Below, piece after piece: positions 23,794-34,655 of a stretch of DNA of 34,655 nucleotides. Made by a program: the position numbers and the translations under genes. Below the pieces are notes generated by a model. The model searched no databases and was not told where the DNA came from. It saw only the letters and a list, made by a program, of their open reading frames with translations. Position 1 is the first letter of the stretch. Every line of letters begins with the position of its first letter. The DNA is from Calditrichales bacterium (GTDB lineage Bacteria; Calditrichota; Calditrichia; Calditrichales; J004). The stretch lies in NCBI GenBank assembly GCA_015493745.1, contig WGCN01000026.1, positions 1 through 34,655 on the forward strand, written 5' to 3'.

Positions 23794-24873
23794 ATGAAAT
23801 TGTTTTCCATATTTTTAATTCTTTTTAGTTTTAAGCTCATGGCCGGCGGTGTAACGGTTACAAGCCATGTGCCACTAAAATCGACTTATGTTTTATTACG
23901 GGCCACTTCCCTGAACAGCAATCATCAACCTGCTGTGGATACCTTATTTTTTAAAAACGGGCAAGCCCGGTCGCGCAAGGCCCTGGAACCGGGTTTCTAT
24001 CAACTGGATTTCCCGGGTGAGGGAAAAATCAATATCGCCCTGGAAAACAAACCGCTTGATGTGGAAATTAGAGGTAAGCAAAAAAAGAAATTATCCTATG
24101 ACGTTCCCTCCGCTTCCGCCAGCGCCCAAATCAAAGCCTATGACCGTTATCGCGCGGAGGTTTTCAACCGCCGTGTTAATGTACTTAAACCGCAAATTGC
24201 CCGGGCCGTGCGCGCCGGAGACGAAGATGAAATTGCCCGCCTGACCTCCGCCGAAAACGCCGCGACAACCGCCTATCGCCATGAACTGCTGCAATATGCC
24301 CGCAATAATATGAAGGGACTGGCCCTGCTTTATGCCTCCATACGCATGGATGAGGAGAAGGATATCGCCTTTTGGCAAAACCAGGCGGCTCTCCTTAAAA
24401 AAGAATATCCGCTGCCCGTGGCCCAACTTGAGCAGAAGCTGAAACGATACGCCCGTCTGCTTCCCGGCCGGCAAGCGCCGGACTTTACAATAACCGACCT
24501 TGAGGGACGTACTGTACGCCTGAGCGATTATTCCGGCAGGTGGGTGCTGCTGGACTTTTGGGCCGCCTGGTGCCTGCCCTGCCGCCAGGAAAATATCAAC
24601 TATGCCCGGGCTTACGCCAAATATAAAGAAGATGGTTTCGAAATAGTCGCCGTCTCCCTGGACACCTCTCCCAAATTGCTTAAACAGGCCATTCAACGGG
24701 ATAAAGCCATATGGAAACAACTCAGCGACTACAAGGGATGGGACTCCCCCGCCGCCCGGCTTTACAATGTAAACGCCATTCCGGCCAATATCCTGATTGA
24801 TCCCCGGGGACGTATCGTAAAGAAGAATATCAGGGGTAAGGATTTACTGGATACGCTCGAAGATATTTTTTAA
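23794..24873 (+). CDS. TlpA/ResA-like thiol-disulfide oxidoreductase with N-terminal DUF4369-like region
   Basis: 359 residues. The N-terminus (MKLFSIFLILFSFKLMAGG) is a signal peptide, so the protein is periplasmic or envelope-bound. Residues about 25-225 form a beta-rich then helical region like the DUF4369 module that often precedes thioredoxin domains in this bacterial group. The C-terminal AhpC/TSA-thioredoxin domain begins near APDFTITDLEGRTVRLSDY and has WAAWCLPCRQE with the redox pair Cys260 and Cys263, plus the cis-proline region NAIPANILIDPRG. It could reduce disulfides for cytochrome c or copper-site maturation, which would suit the nos genes, but no direct link is visible. A STAS gene follows 17 bases later. 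GGAG precedes the start. Confidence 0.85.
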   Translation: MKLFSIFLILFSFKLMAGGVTVTSHVPLKSTYVLLRATSLNSNHQPAVDTLFFKNGQARSRKALEPGFYQLDFPGEGKINIALENKPLDVEIRGKQKKKLSYDVPSASASAQIKAYDRYRAEVFNRRVNVLKPQIARAVRAGDEDEIARLTSAENAATTAYRHELLQYARNNMKGLALLYASIRMDEEKDIAFWQNQAALLKKEYPLPVAQLEQKLKRYARLLPGRQAPDFTITDLEGRTVRLSDYSGRWVLLDFWAAWCLPCRQENINYARAYAKYKEDGFEIVAVSLDTSPKLLKQAIQRDKAIWKQLSDYKGWDSPAARLYNVNAIPANILIDPRGRIVKKNIRGKDLLDTLEDIF

Positions 24874-24890
24874 ACAACAGATCGTCAGCC

Positions 24891-25235
24891 ATGAAAATAA
24901 AAGAAACCATGCACCGGCGGGTGGCCGTGCTCAGCCTGAAAGGCAACCTGATGGGCCCGCCCGAAACCCTGAAACTTACGAGCGATATCGGACAGTTGAT
25001 CCGGGACGGCGTTACCCGGGTCATCCTCGACCTGCGCCATGTAAACTGGATCAACAGCCTGGGCGTGGGGGCTATCGTCAAGTCCCTTACCCTCCTGCAA
25101 AAAGAAGAGGGCTTCCTCTATCTTGTAGGTATGACCGATAAGGTGAAAAGCGTTTTTGCCATCACCCAGTTGATCAAGCTCTTTTCCGTACACGACAACC
25201 TGCAAAAAGCGATTGACGAACTGAACGAACGTTAG
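24891..25235 (+). CDS. STAS-domain anti-sigma factor antagonist-like protein
   Basis: 114 residues forming a single STAS domain. LSLKGNLMGPPET is the first strand-loop, VILDLRHVNWINSLGVGAIV carries the conserved phosphorylation loop with Ser56 (N-S-L-G-x-G), and the C-terminal LIKLFSVHDNLQKAI helix is typical. In SpoIIAA-like proteins this serine is phosphorylated by an anti-sigma kinase and controls partner binding. No HATPase/RsbW-type partner or PP2C phosphatase is encoded in the window. It probably shares a transcript with the TlpA-like gene. Confidence 0.88.
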   Translation: MKIKETMHRRVAVLSLKGNLMGPPETLKLTSDIGQLIRDGVTRVILDLRHVNWINSLGVGAIVKSLTLLQKEEGFLYLVGMTDKVKSVFAITQLIKLFSVHDNLQKAIDELNER

Positions 25236-25640
25236 ATTCCCGGTGGATTACAGACGAACGACATAAGTCACTCTCTACCGCTCTTGAGTACTGCGACTCC
25301 GGATATGACTATCTTTTGTTTCATTATCCTATCATTATTAGTAATAATCACTGTCAGCAAAAATGTAAACTACATTTTCTCTAACGATAAATCATGCGAA
25401 ACAAACTGTCCGTCAGTTTTTCCCGGTTAACGAAAAGCTAAAGAAAATACGCTTTGATTTATTTTTCAGGCGCCCCACCACTACCTTGCCGGACAGCATA
25501 ATATACTTTGCAGGCCCGGGAGCTATCTCCTTCTTTCAAATTCATGTTGAGCTCGAGAAATATCAGGGGAAGGCTAATGTGACTAGCCAAATAAACGAAT
25601 ACAAATAATAGTCCTTTGTCCGAATTAAACAATATAAAAT
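25236..25640. other. 405-base AT-rich intergenic region with two inverted repeats and a possible small ORF
   Basis: This is the longest gap in the window. It contains ATTATTA-G-TAATAAT (25334-25348) and the perfect repeat AAAATGTA-AAC-TACATTTT (25360-25378). A 41-codon frame at 25305-25430 spans both and is listed separately. No promoter can be fixed with confidence. The next gene has no Shine-Dalgarno and an in-frame stop just six bases before its ATG. Confidence 0.5.
25305..25430 (+). CDS. Possible 41-residue secreted or membrane peptide
   Basis: The frame encodes MTIFCFIILSLLVIITVS, a convincing hydrophobic segment, then a polar tail with CETNCP and a stop. No ribosome-binding site precedes the ATG, and the frame coincides with two inverted repeats, so it may be chance in AT-rich DNA. 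Confidence 0.2.
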   Translation: MTIFCFIILSLLVIITVSKNVNYIFSNDKSCETNCPSVFPG

Positions 25641-28600
25641 ATGTCCCCTTCCAATTTTGCCAACAGCGCCCCAGAGCTTTATAAAACCCTGTTAGATACG
25701 GGAAAAGACTGGGTATGTCTTTTTGATTCAAAAGGCCTCATCAAATATTGTTCTCCTTCCTTTGAACAATTAACATCATACAGTATCGAAGAACTACTAT
25801 CCCACCCGGAATTACTTTATGAGATCGTTCACCCCCAGGACAGCCTGCGCTACCGGGAGTATCATAGGCACTGTCTGAGCCGGGAAAATTCATCTGTTAT
25901 CGAATATCGGCTGATTACAAAAACAGGAAGTACCCGTTGGATTAGTTGTGAAAGCCAGGTAATATATGACAAAGACGGCCTCTTTGCCGGTTATCGCTTT
26001 AACAGCCGGGATATTACCGAACAAAAAAACTATGAACATGAGATAGAAAAGCACCTTGAACAAACCATACAGCTACAGGAAACAATCAGGGGATTGAATC
26101 AGTGTCACTCTCTCGTTGAAGTATCACAAAAAGCACTGACTGCGATATGTGATATTCTGGATGCTTTACACTCGTCAATCACACTTTTTGATGATAAAAA
26201 AATTCAACTTCAGGCCAGCCGTTCTACCACCGAATCATTCCTCAATATTCTGGACCATCATAACCCCTGGCTAGAAAATAAGATTGATCTCCAACCGGTT
26301 TGTTACTCAAATATTGCAGATATTGACTTAAACCCCGTGGAAAAACAAACCCTGATAACTCAGGATATCACAGCTCTGATATTTATCCCGCTGGTGCATG
26401 CTGACCGTTTTTTGGGAAAGCTTATAGTTTATTTCAATTCCACCTCCTCCTGTTCGGAACAGAAACTGAGACTTTCGCAGGTAGTCGCTCAAAATCTATC
26501 GGTAATTATTTCGCGTTTTCAAACTCTGGAAACTGTAAATCATACTGAGGAGAAGTATCGATCGATATTTAACAATTCTGTTGAGGGAATTTATCAAAGC
26601 TCACCTTCAGGAAAACTCTTAACGGTCAATCCGGCCATGATTAAAATGTTCGGTTACAAAACTGAAAAAGAATTACTCTCCCTAAAAAGTACAAATCATT
26701 TGTATTGGAATCCCCGGGATCGGCGACGTTTAATAAAAATGGCTTCCTCCGATGGTGTTTTGAAAAATGCGGAAGTTAAAATGAAACGCGCAGACGGTAA
26801 ACCGATTTGGGTGCTTCTAAACGGCCGGGCCGTTAAGGACGAGAACGGGGCCATCCTGTATCACGAAGGAGCGTTGTTGGATATAACCGAAAGAAAGATA
26901 AAGGAACAGGAGCTTTGGGAAAGTGAACAGCGATACCAGCTGCTTTCCGAGGCCACTTTTGAGGCGATATTCATGTCAGAGCAAGGCATCTGTACGGGAC
27001 AAAATAAAACAGCAGAAAAGATGTTCGGTTACACACTTGAGGAGGCCTTGGGAAGGCCCGGCACGGAATGGATTGTACCGGAGGATCGTGAAAAGGTTAA
27101 ACACAATATGCTCTCCGGTTATGAAGAAGCTTATGAAGTAACCGCGCTGCGCAAGGATGGATCAACCTTCCCTTGCGAAATCCAGGGAAGAATGTTCGAG
27201 TACCGTGGCCGGCCCGTACGTATGACCGTATTAAGAGACATTACCGACCGCATAGCCGCCCAGGAAGCTCAACAGGAGGGTGAGGAGCAAATGCGTTCCC
27301 TGGTACGCCTGGCACGAACACTGGAGCAGGCCCGAGGGTTTCCCGAGCTGGCCGAACCTTTAAGAGATGAAATTCATAAAATAGTGGGTTACCAAAATGT
27401 ATGGATATATCTTCTGAATGAGGACCACACTTCATTGCAATTAATTTCCGTAGCCGGCAACCTGCCCCGTTCCCTTGTCGATCAGATACAAACCCTGAAA
27501 ATAGAGAAAGATGCATTACTCCAGGAAATAGTAAAATCCAGGGAAACAATTATTGTTCATGACGCCCGCATAGACCAGAGAACCAATAAAAGAATAGTTA
27601 AAGAACTTGGCAACCGAAGCATCGTTAGCGTACCGATACGACTCTATGATAAACAACTTGGCTTTATAGCCACCGGTTCTTTCGGCAAAGAGGGATGCCA
27701 AACACCCACCCCGGCCCAACAGGAATACCTCGAAGCGGTGGCCCGCCACTTAGCCGTAGTGATCGACCGTATTCGGTTTAATTCCGAAAACAGAAAAACT
27801 ATACAGAAAATGATGGAGCTGGCCGAATTTAATAAAAATATTATCACATCCGCTCCTGTGGGTATCATCACTCTCAGCGGTGAGGGAAATCTTACCAGTG
27901 CCAATCAGGCCTTCTTAGAAATGATGGGCAGTCCTGGCCTTAAAGAAACACTAAGTTTAAACATATATACGCCTGAAGTTATGAAGTCCGGCATTACCCG
28001 TTTTTTTAAGAAAACACTTATTAAAGGAGACTCGTTTAGCCTGGAAAATCTTCCCTATACATCTCATTGGGGAAAAAAGCTTATTGTAAACATCAAAGGT
28101 GTACCGCAAAAAACAAAATCCGGCCGGATCAGTGGAATAATTCTCGTTATAGAAGATGTTACAAAACGCCATCAAGCCGAGCAGGAACAACATCGTTTAA
28201 AAGATCTGGCCCAAAAGAGTGAAAATAAATTTCGGGCCATAACCACCCAGTCCATGGATGGTATTTATGTTATAGACCTGCATGGGCAATATCTTTTTGT
28301 CAATCCTGCCTTTTCCAAAATGGTTGGATATTCACCGGAAGAATTACTGAAAATGACAATTTTCGATATAAAGGCTAACCGGCAGAAAAAATCAGCTTTT
28401 TCAAAATCCATAACATCCGGATCGCCGGCACAGGTCATTCTTCAACGAAAAGATAAACAAATCTTCCATGCTGAGATAAGCAGAAAAGAAATTGAGTTTA
28501 ATGGAGAAAAATGTATTCTGGGGGCCATTAGGGATATATCGGAAAAAAGGGAAATAGAGGAAACATTAAAAAAACTAAGCGCGGCCATAGAACAAAGCCC

Positions 28601-31600
28601 CGTGTCGGTTATGATTACAAACTTCGAAGGCAAAATAGAATATGTTAACCCGAGATTTATTGAACTGACCGGTTACTCCAGGAATGAGGTCATTGGGAAA
28701 GACCCCAAAATATTACAAAGTGGCAAAATGTCTTCCACCACTTATAAAGAATTATGGAAAACCATTCTTGAGGGAAAGGAGTGGCGTGGAGAGCTTCAAA
28801 ACAGGAAAAAAAATGGAGAGTTATACTGGGAAGAAGCCATTATCTCATCGATCACCAATGAAGATGGAAAAATTACACACTTCTTAGCCGTTAAGGCAGA
28901 TATCACGGAACAAAAGCGTGCCAGGGAGGCCTTAAAAAAGAGCGAGGACAATTACCGGACGGTCGTCAATAATATTCAGGAGGTTATCTTCCGAACCGAC
29001 GTAAAAGGGTTATGGACATTTTTAAATCCCGCATGGGAAGAGATTACCGGATTTACGGTGGAAGAAAGCCTGGGTACCCTGTTCCAGGCTTATGTATACC
29101 CGGAAGACCGGGAACTCAACATGAAAGAATTCAAGCCACTGCTGGAAAGAAGAAAGGAACGTTGTTTTCATGTGGTGCGCTATCTCACCCGGAATGGTAG
29201 CTTCCGGTGGATCGAAGTACAAGCCCGCCTTATTGTGGACAAAAATAACCGGGTTATCGGTACGGCCGGCACATTAACCGATATCACCGATAAAAAACGG
29301 GCTGAAGAGGCCCTGCATGAGAGTTACGAGTTTAACGAATCACTGATTCGGGCCATTCCCTTTGGCATGGATATCGTAGATGTCGATGGTAATATCCTGT
29401 TTCTCAGCCAGAACCTCAAAAATATGTTTGGAGAGGATGCTGTAAATAAAAAATGCTGGGAACTCTACTGTGATGATCAAAGCCAGTGCAAGAACTGCCC
29501 GCTTGGCAGAAAAATACAGGTCGGCAAAACGGAAGTTCTGGAAGTAAGCAATGTCATGAACGGTAAAGTTTTCCAGATAAATCATACCGGTATGATCTAT
29601 CAGGGTAAAAAGGCTATTTTAGAAACTTTTCAGGATATTTCCGCCCGAAAACAGGCCGAAACCGCATTACAGCAGCAACTCTCGTTTTCACGGGCCCTGA
29701 ATCAGATTTCCGAAAACATAACCGGAGAAAAAAACAGACAACGTATTTTTGATACCATTACTACCATCGCCGGCGAAACCCTGCAACTGGACTTGTGTTT
29801 AATTTACAATATCAACCATCAGAGCTCCAGGGTTAACCGCCTTAGCGAGTGGGTCAATAAAAAAAACAAGAATGTCCACTCCAGTCTGCGTTCTTATCCT
29901 CTGGAGCAATTCAACCATAGCCACAAACAACTGTCTAAAAACAAAAGCTGGTTTATCAGCGATGTAAACAGTCCCAATACCGCTTTGGTAAAAGAAGGCT
30001 CGGATATCTTTTTACACAAAGATATGGGCATTAAAAGTCTGTTATGGCATCCCCTGGCCATAGACACCAACGGATACTTTTTGCTTGCCTTTTACCATAC
30101 AGAAAGTGTACACCGCTGGGGCAAAGCCGAACTGGATTTTACACAATCCCTGGCCCGGATGGCTGAAATCACCTTGATGAAAATGTATTTTCTAAAGGAA
30201 CAGAATAATGCTCTGATAGAAATAGGCCGGCTGGCCTCCGTAGTGGAGCAGTCCGGGGAATCCATAATTATTACCGACCTTAACGGTACAATAGAATATG
30301 TAAATCCAGCCTTTGAGAAGATTACCGGATATGAGGTCGGAGAATCCCTGGGGCAAAATCCCAGGTTTTTGAAAAGCGGTATACATGATGAGGACTACTA
30401 TCGCAATTTATGGAAGACCATACGCTCCGGCCATGTTTGGAATGGGAAACTAGTGGATCGTAAAAAAGATGGAAGCGAGTATACCGAAAACGCTTTGATC
30501 TTTCCCATAAAAGACCGTTCGGGTAAGATAATAAACTATTGTAAAATTGCGCGGGATGTTAGCCATGAACAAGAGTTGGAAGAGCAGCTTCGACAGGCAC
30601 AAAAAATGGAAGCGGTCGGTACACTTGCCGGGGGAGTGGCCCATGACTTTAACAATCTGCTTACCGTTATAAATGGCTATACCGATCTGGCACTTATGAA
30701 ACTGGAAAGCACACACCCCAGCTATAAGGATTTTGAATCTATAAAAGATGCCGGTAAAAAAGCGGCCGGTCTCACCAGTCAGCTATTGGCCTTTAGCCGT
30801 AAACAGGTTTATAAACCTGAAATTGTCGATGTTAATCAAATTGTATCATCCATGGAAAAAATTTTAAGGCGACTGGTTACCGAAGATATACAAATGCAGA
30901 CCAACCTGGCCAACAACCTTCCTCCGGTTAAGGCAGACCCCAACCAGCTTGAGCAAATTCTTACCAATTTGGTAATTAATGCCAGAGATGCCGTTCACAT
31001 CGTTAAACGACGTGATTATAAAAAGAAAATTACCATTGAGACCGGTTCTGAGTTTTTGGATGACAGCTATATCAGCAAACACCCGGGAAGTAATACCGGC
31101 CCCCATGTCTTTTTTTCGGTTTCGGATAATGGCATCGGCATGGATGAGCAGGTCAAGACACGTATATTTGAACCCTTTTTTACCACCAAATCAAAATATA
31201 AGGGTACCGGTCTGGGCCTGGCGATGGTTTACGGTATTGTAAAGCAAAATAATGGATACATTTTTCTTAAATCGAAGCCAGGACAGGGCACTACTTTTAA
31301 AATATACTGGCCTGTCACCCGCGAACGTATAGTTATGCAAAAAGAAAAAATTGATGCGAGGGCTATTTCCGGATCGGAAACGATTCTCATTGTGGAAGAT
31401 GATGATGCCGTGCGTGCCTTTACCGTTAACGCTCTTACCGCTTTGGGATATAAAGTATATCAGGCATCAAACGGCCAGACAGCGATTGAACTGCTCAGAA
31501 GGAAAAAAATACCAACAGACCTGATAATCACGGATCTTATAATGCCTGAAATGAATGGACGTGAACTGGCCAAACAGGTATCGTCTTTTTCCCCCCATAC

Positions 31601-31739
31601 CCGGATAATCTTTATATCCGGCTATACGGATGACCAGATTAACCATGAAAGTTCGCTTGACGAAGAGATTCACTTTATTCAAAAACCATTTTCCATCGAA
31701 GTGCTGGCCCGGGAAGTGAGAAGGGCTATCGAAAAATAG
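25641..31739 (+). CDS. Giant cytoplasmic hybrid histidine kinase with nine PAS and three GAF domains
   Basis: 2032 residues with no membrane helix. Approximate order: PAS (10-135), GAF (150-295), PAS (301-425), PAS (431-548), GAF (550-715), PAS (732-850), PAS (863-970), PAS (975-1095), PAS (1104-1225), PAS (1238-1350), GAF (1372-1520), PAS (1535-1645), HisKA with phospho-acceptor His1668 in GGVAHDFNN, HATPase_c (1764-1895, SDNGIGMD and [11 protein letters not shown]), and a receiver with Asp1965. The PAS at 1238-1350 has the cysteine set CWELYC...CKNCP, seen in some redox- or metal-responsive PAS domains. PAS and GAF modules bind small ligands or cofactors. The single receiver without an output domain implies phosphorelay to another protein. 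The ATG at 25641 is forced by an upstream in-frame TAA; there is no clear ribosome site. Confidence 0.93.
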   Translation: MSPSNFANSAPELYKTLLDTGKDWVCLFDSKGLIKYCSPSFEQLTSYSIEELLSHPELLYEIVHPQDSLRYREYHRHCLSRENSSVIEYRLITKTGSTRWISCESQVIYDKDGLFAGYRFNSRDITEQKNYEHEIEKHLEQTIQLQETIRGLNQCHSLVEVSQKALTAICDILDALHSSITLFDDKKIQLQASRSTTESFLNILDHHNPWLENKIDLQPVCYSNIADIDLNPVEKQTLITQDITALIFIPLVHADRFLGKLIVYFNSTSSCSEQKLRLSQVVAQNLSVIISRFQTLETVNHTEEKYRSIFNNSVEGIYQSSPSGKLLTVNPAMIKMFGYKTEKELLSLKSTNHLYWNPRDRRRLIKMASSDGVLKNAEVKMKRADGKPIWVLLNGRAVKDENGAILYHEGALLDITERKIKEQELWESEQRYQLLSEATFEAIFMSEQGICTGQNKTAEKMFGYTLEEALGRPGTEWIVPEDREKVKHNMLSGYEEAYEVTALRKDGSTFPCEIQGRMFEYRGRPVRMTVLRDITDRIAAQEAQQEGEEQMRSLVRLARTLEQARGFPELAEPLRDEIHKIVGYQNVWIYLLNEDHTSLQLISVAGNLPRSLVDQIQTLKIEKDALLQEIVKSRETIIVHDARIDQRTNKRIVKELGNRSIVSVPIRLYDKQLGFIATGSFGKEGCQTPTPAQQEYLEAVARHLAVVIDRIRFNSENRKTIQKMMELAEFNKNIITSAPVGIITLSGEGNLTSANQAFLEMMGSPGLKETLSLNIYTPEVMKSGITRFFKKTLIKGDSFSLENLPYTSHWGKKLIVNIKGVPQKTKSGRISGIILVIEDVTKRHQAEQEQHRLKDLAQKSENKFRAITTQSMDGIYVIDLHGQYLFVNPAFSKMVGYSPEELLKMTIFDIKANRQKKSAFSKSITSGSPAQVILQRKDKQIFHAEISRKEIEFNGEKCILGAIRDISEKREIEETLKKLSAAIEQSPVSVMITNFEGKIEYVNPRFIELTGYSRNEVIGKDPKILQSGKMSSTTYKELWKTILEGKEWRGELQNRKKNGELYWEEAIISSITNEDGKITHFLAVKADITEQKRAREALKKSEDNYRTVVNNIQEVIFRTDVKGLWTFLNPAWEEITGFTVEESLGTLFQAYVYPEDRELNMKEFKPLLERRKERCFHVVRYLTRNGSFRWIEVQARLIVDKNNRVIGTAGTLTDITDKKRAEEALHESYEFNESLIRAIPFGMDIVDVDGNILFLSQNLKNMFGEDAVNKKCWELYCDDQSQCKNCPLGRKIQVGKTEVLEVSNVMNGKVFQINHTGMIYQGKKAILETFQDISARKQAETALQQQLSFSRALNQISENITGEKNRQRIFDTITTIAGETLQLDLCLIYNINHQSSRVNRLSEWVNKKNKNVHSSLRSYPLEQFNHSHKQLSKNKSWFISDVNSPNTALVKEGSDIFLHKDMGIKSLLWHPLAIDTNGYFLLAFYHTESVHRWGKAELDFTQSLARMAEITLMKMYFLKEQNNALIEIGRLASVVEQSGESIIITDLNGTIEYVNPAFEKITGYEVGESLGQNPRFLKSGIHDEDYYRNLWKTIRSGHVWNGKLVDRKKDGSEYTENALIFPIKDRSGKIINYCKIARDVSHEQELEEQLRQAQKMEAVGTLAGGVAHDFNNLLTVINGYTDLALMKLESTHPSYKDFESIKDAGKKAAGLTSQLLAFSRKQVYKPEIVDVNQIVSSMEKILRRLVTEDIQMQTNLANNLPPVKADPNQLEQILTNLVINARDAVHIVKRRDYKKKITIETGSEFLDDSYISKHPGSNTGPHVFFSVSDNGIGMDEQVKTRIFEPFFTTKSKYKGTGLGLAMVYGIVKQNNGYIFLKSKPGQGTTFKIYWPVTRERIVMQKEKIDARAISGSETILIVEDDDAVRAFTVNALTALGYKVYQASNGQTAIELLRRKKIPTDLIITDLIMPEMNGRELAKQVSSFSPHTRIIFISGYTDDQINHESSLDEEIHFIQKPFSIEVLAREVRRAIEK

Positions 31740-31777
31740 TCGCCTCCTTATTAACTTTTACGCATCACAGGACTAAT

Positions 31778-34393
31778 CTAAAACTGACCGAAATCATGGT
31801 CATCCAGGGATATAATTTCTTCGGCTGTTTCGCGCAAAGTTTCTTTCCTGCCAAGTTCAGTATATTTTTCTTCCTGCATGGATACTTTTATATCCTCATC
31901 TTCAGGTTTATCGAGAAGTTTGAAATTACGCACCAGGCCAAGCAGGTAAGCGGATTGGGCTGAAAGCTGTTCCGAGGTGGCGGCCGTCTCTTCCGCGCTG
32001 GCCGTATTGGCCTGGGTCACCTTATCAATCTGCCCCAAGGCGGTGGTTGTTTCTTCTATACCACCCAACTGTTCCACCGATGCAGCCGCGATCTCGGTAA
32101 TTACTTTCATGGAATTCTCAACTCCGCGGATTATCTCAAACAGAGCTTCTTCCGTATCCCTGGCAATCTGCTGTCCGCGTAAAGCTTTTTCTATCGAACC
32201 TTCTATCAGATCTGTTGTTTGTGTTGCTGCCTTGGCGCTTCTTTGGGCAAGATTACGAACCTCATCGGCCACGACGGCAAAACCTTTTCCATTTACTCCG
32301 GCACGTGCCGCTTCCACAGCGGCATTCAGGGCCAGCAGGTTTGTCTGGAAGGCTATTTCTTCTATAACTTTTATAATTTTCGATATTTCCGATGAGGAGC
32401 TGTTTATGTCTGAAATAGCCACCATCATCTGTTCCATCGAGTCTTTACCCTTATTGGCCGAGACATAGGTCTCTTCCGCCAGTTTTTTGGCTTCTTCCGC
32501 ATTATGGGCATTGGTTCTGGCCTGGGAAGAGATCTCCGACATGGTTGCCGATATCTCTTGCAGTGAGCTGGCCTGTTCCGTTGCACCTTCGGCAACGGAT
32601 TGGCTGGAATCCGATACCTGGCGTGCCCCATCCGAAACCTGATTGACAGCTGAGTTTACCTGGCTTAAAACATTATTAAGAGAAGTTATCGCCGAGTTAA
32701 GCGCTGTTTTCATCAAGGCATGATCACCTTTATAGTCACCGACGATAAAACGTGTTAAGTCATTTTCCGCTATCCGTTCGATAACCTGGCTGGCTTCCAA
32801 TATCGGATTTATAATATTGTCTATGGCGCTGTTAAAACCGTCAACAAGTTGTTTAAACGGTCCATCCACATTTTCCACTTGAGCCCGCTCCTGTAAATTA
32901 CCCATTTCCAGTATATGGGCGACACGGTTTACTTCTTCAACGACTCTGGAAGCTTTGTTCAGACTGGCCTCACTCGCACTCAGGGCACGTTTGACTTCAT
33001 CACGGCTCTTTTTCAAATTTCCCACCATGGTGATCATGGCTTTTCCAAGAGCATCCTTTTCCGATGCGGTTTCGATATGTACCTCAAGGTTACCCGATGC
33101 AATCTCCCTGGCGGCATCCGCCTTTACACACAAAGCCTTTTTCATGCTCTCCATGGCCAGACCGAGAACATCCTCTCCGCTTTCGATCCGCACCTCAACA
33201 TCCAGATCGCCGGCAGCTATTTTATGGGCGACCGCCGCCTTGGCTTTTTGTGAATCAATGATCCTTCTAAAGGAATTGGCCAGGCGACCAATTTCATCTC
33301 TTCCCTCATAGTCAATATGCTGTTCCAAATCTCCCAGGGCAATATTGAGAGCCTTTCCACTTATTTCACGCAGGGACTGTGTTATTCTCCTGGAGAAGAA
33401 TATGCTTAGTAAAACCGACAAAGAAAGTAATATAAAAATTATCACCAAAAGTGAATAATATGACCTGCTGGCGCTATGCCTAATAGCCTCCGTTCTTGAT
33501 AGAAAAAAATCGCTTGTTTTATCCTCAATGTCTTTTAAAAGGTTTATTTCTTTCGTTTTCATTTCAAACCAATAGGCCGCATCCACATTAAACATGCTCT
33601 TTTCCGAAGCAAAAAGAAATGCTTTGTCTCTCATGGCATTAACTTCATCCACAATATGGCCGGACATCTTTTTTTTAAAAAAGTAATTTAACTCTTCCGG
33701 GACGAACTTGTTAAATACGTTAAAATATGTTTTTTGCGCTGTCACTAACTCGCTAAACTTCCTAAACATCCCGGGGGCAAATCTACCCGAGGCAAAAGTA
33801 TTGCTTAAAACCGCTCGTTCGATGCCGGCACGCTCTTTGCCTTGTAACAGATTCACATAACTAAAAAGCAGTAAACTCAATTCCGCATTGCTGCTTAGTT
33901 CCGGGACAGCGGATATAACCGTTAATAAATCTGAATTGGTACTTGAATAATATCCGATAGCTTCTTTTACATCAATAGAGATATCGCTTATTTTTTCCCT
34001 TTTTCCCGGTAAATTATTTAAGTTATTTATTGCTTTATCCATGGAAGCTTTAAAGGTAGCCTTATATTTATTTAAATCCTGACGTGCGGCGGCCACTTTG
34101 AATTCATCTATTTTTTTATCTGTTTTTTTTCGTTGATCATTTAGCTCAGTGACAAACCTTTCACCCCGGCTTCCCAACATCGCGGCCGTTAAACCCCGTT
34201 CCTTTTGTAACTCGTGAACCACAGCACTGATTTTCACTGATAAGCGACTTAACTCCGTAAGGCTTTCCATTTCACCCAACACGTCTTTTTTATCCGCGAG
34301 CTTACCTATTGAAAGAATGATTAATCCTAACATGGGAAGTGATAACATAAGAAAAAGCTTATTACGTATACTCAAGTCATTTAATTTTTTCAT
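31778..34393 (-). CDS. Methyl-accepting chemotaxis protein with nitrate/nitrite-sensing (NIT-type) domain
   Basis: 871 residues. Membrane helix one is at about 10-31. The periplasmic region (32-310) has [17 protein letters not shown] and [13 protein letters not shown], the opening pattern of the NIT domain found in nitrate/nitrite-responsive receptors. Helix two is at about 312-333, followed by several HAMP-like repeats ([44 protein letters not shown]), then the signalling coiled coil. The tip sequence [18 protein letters not shown] near 682 is the CheA/CheW contact and is perfectly conserved in style. The C-terminal tail ends DDHDFGQF rather than a CheR-tethering pentapeptide. AAGGAG precedes the ATG. 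A nitrogen-oxide-related input fits the nos genes nearby, but the ligand is inferred. Confidence 0.92.
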   Translation of the reverse strand: MKKLNDLSIRNKLFLMLSLPMLGLIILSIGKLADKKDVLGEMESLTELSRLSVKISAVVHELQKERGLTAAMLGSRGERFVTELNDQRKKTDKKIDEFKVAAARQDLNKYKATFKASMDKAINNLNNLPGKREKISDISIDVKEAIGYYSSTNSDLLTVISAVPELSSNAELSLLLFSYVNLLQGKERAGIERAVLSNTFASGRFAPGMFRKFSELVTAQKTYFNVFNKFVPEELNYFFKKKMSGHIVDEVNAMRDKAFLFASEKSMFNVDAAYWFEMKTKEINLLKDIEDKTSDFFLSRTEAIRHSASRSYYSLLVIIFILLSLSVLLSIFFSRRITQSLREISGKALNIALGDLEQHIDYEGRDEIGRLANSFRRIIDSQKAKAAVAHKIAAGDLDVEVRIESGEDVLGLAMESMKKALCVKADAAREIASGNLEVHIETASEKDALGKAMITMVGNLKKSRDEVKRALSASEASLNKASRVVEEVNRVAHILEMGNLQERAQVENVDGPFKQLVDGFNSAIDNIINPILEASQVIERIAENDLTRFIVGDYKGDHALMKTALNSAITSLNNVLSQVNSAVNQVSDGARQVSDSSQSVAEGATEQASSLQEISATMSEISSQARTNAHNAEEAKKLAEETYVSANKGKDSMEQMMVAISDINSSSSEISKIIKVIEEIAFQTNLLALNAAVEAARAGVNGKGFAVVADEVRNLAQRSAKAATQTTDLIEGSIEKALRGQQIARDTEEALFEIIRGVENSMKVITEIAAASVEQLGGIEETTTALGQIDKVTQANTASAEETAATSEQLSAQSAYLLGLVRNFKLLDKPEDEDIKVSMQEEKYTELGRKETLRETAEEIISLDDHDFGQF

Positions 34394-34536
34394 GGCAGAC
34401 TCCTTAGGGACTTTACCTGTAATTCGGACTCAGGAATCTTTTATTGAAAAAATAAAATTTTATGGATGATTATTTGACATATATAAAACATCGAATAGTT
34501 AATCCGATAAAAATAAGGAAAAATTAAATAAATTTA

Positions 34537-34655
34537 TTATAAAATAAACGGTATAATTCTTTTCGTCTCTTTTTGGTAGGCTTTATATTCGGGAAAGTGG
34601 GCCGTCAGTTGTTTTTCCTCATAGCGGATTTTAAAGAAAAGGGCCAGTACCAGCC
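34537..34655 (-). CDS. Isoprenylcysteine carboxyl methyltransferase-like membrane protein, C-terminal fragment
   Basis: The last 38 codons of a gene entering from the right edge: an end of a membrane helix (LVLALFFK), then IRYEEKQLTAHFPEYKAY, then KETKRIIPFIL and a TAA stop. EE..L...F.EY..Y...T.R.IPF is the conserved ending of the ICMT/phospholipid methyltransferase-like family, which methylates lipids or prenyl groups using S-adenosylmethionine. The active core lies outside the window. The 143 bases between this gene and the chemoreceptor ATG are AT-rich and show no recognised element beyond the receptor's ribosome site. Confidence 0.7.
   Translation of the reverse strand, partial: LVLALFFKIRYEEKQLTAHFPEYKAYQKETKRIIPFIL

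Noticed and set aside
25459-25731. 90-codon minus-strand frame at the start of the giant kinase
   Set aside because: It overlaps the first PAS domain antisense, has no ribosome site and no recognisable sequence.

Overview
The window is a slice of a Gram-negative chromosome with moderate GC content. It carries lipoproteins, a FadL-type outer-membrane porin, a clade II (Sec-exported) nitrous oxide reductase, a three-subunit b558-type succinate dehydrogenase and many sensor kinases. This fits the FCB side of the tree (Calditrichota, Ignavibacteriota or Bacteroidota). The taxonomy is inferred from gene style alone. One promoter (upstream of the Rrf2 gene) looks like classical TTGACA/TATAAT, which weakly argues against typical Bacteroidota.

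Layout: (1) 1-2448, the 3' part of a hybrid histidine kinase cut by the window edge; its last bases overlap a convergent FMN reductase-like gene (2429-2953), which is divergent from a SixA-type phosphatase (2987-3478). (2) 3504-11235, minus strand, a nitrous oxide respiration locus in transcription order: cytochrome c lipoprotein, Rrf2 regulator, fasciclin lipoprotein, nosZ, NosB-like membrane protein, nosL, nosD, nosF, nosY. The terminal reductase, its likely electron donor, the copper chaperone NosL and the fasciclin protein all carry lipoboxes, so the module appears membrane-tethered. The regulator has three cysteines placed as in Fe-S Rrf2 proteins, and a similar inverted repeat lies at its own promoter and at the cytochrome promoter. 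nosR, nosX and the Wolinella-type nosG/C1/C2/H are absent from the window. (3) 11529-12635, a DUF2914-like membrane protein. (4) 12768-16125, sdhCAB with a strong terminator. (5) 16118-18960, minus strand: a Tyr/Gly- and Ser/Arg-rich lipoprotein, a FadL-type porin and an unannotated 38-residue membrane peptide with an excellent Shine-Dalgarno. (6) 19121-23639, minus strand: a histidine kinase whose ectodomain is a seven-repeat FG-GAP propeller plus an ASPIC/UnbV domain, and its overlapping sigma54-activating response regulator. A sigma54-like promoter lies before the lipoprotein-porin unit just downstream. (7) 23794-25235, a TlpA-like thioredoxin and a STAS protein. (8) 25641-31739, a 2032-residue cytoplasmic hybrid kinase with nine PAS and three GAF domains. 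(9) 31778-34393, a chemoreceptor with a nitrate/nitrite-sensing NIT-type domain, then the 3' end of an isoprenylcysteine methyltransferase-like gene at the right edge.

Together the window pairs N2O respiration (quinone pool fed by Sdh, cytochrome c, NosZ) with dense signal transduction. The most unusual items are the propeller-fused kinase next to a possible sigma54-controlled lipoprotein/porin/small-protein unit, the all-lipoprotein nos module with a fasciclin member and Rrf2 regulator, and hairpins between genes within the nos operon. No tRNA, rRNA, CRISPR array, transposase or phage gene was seen.
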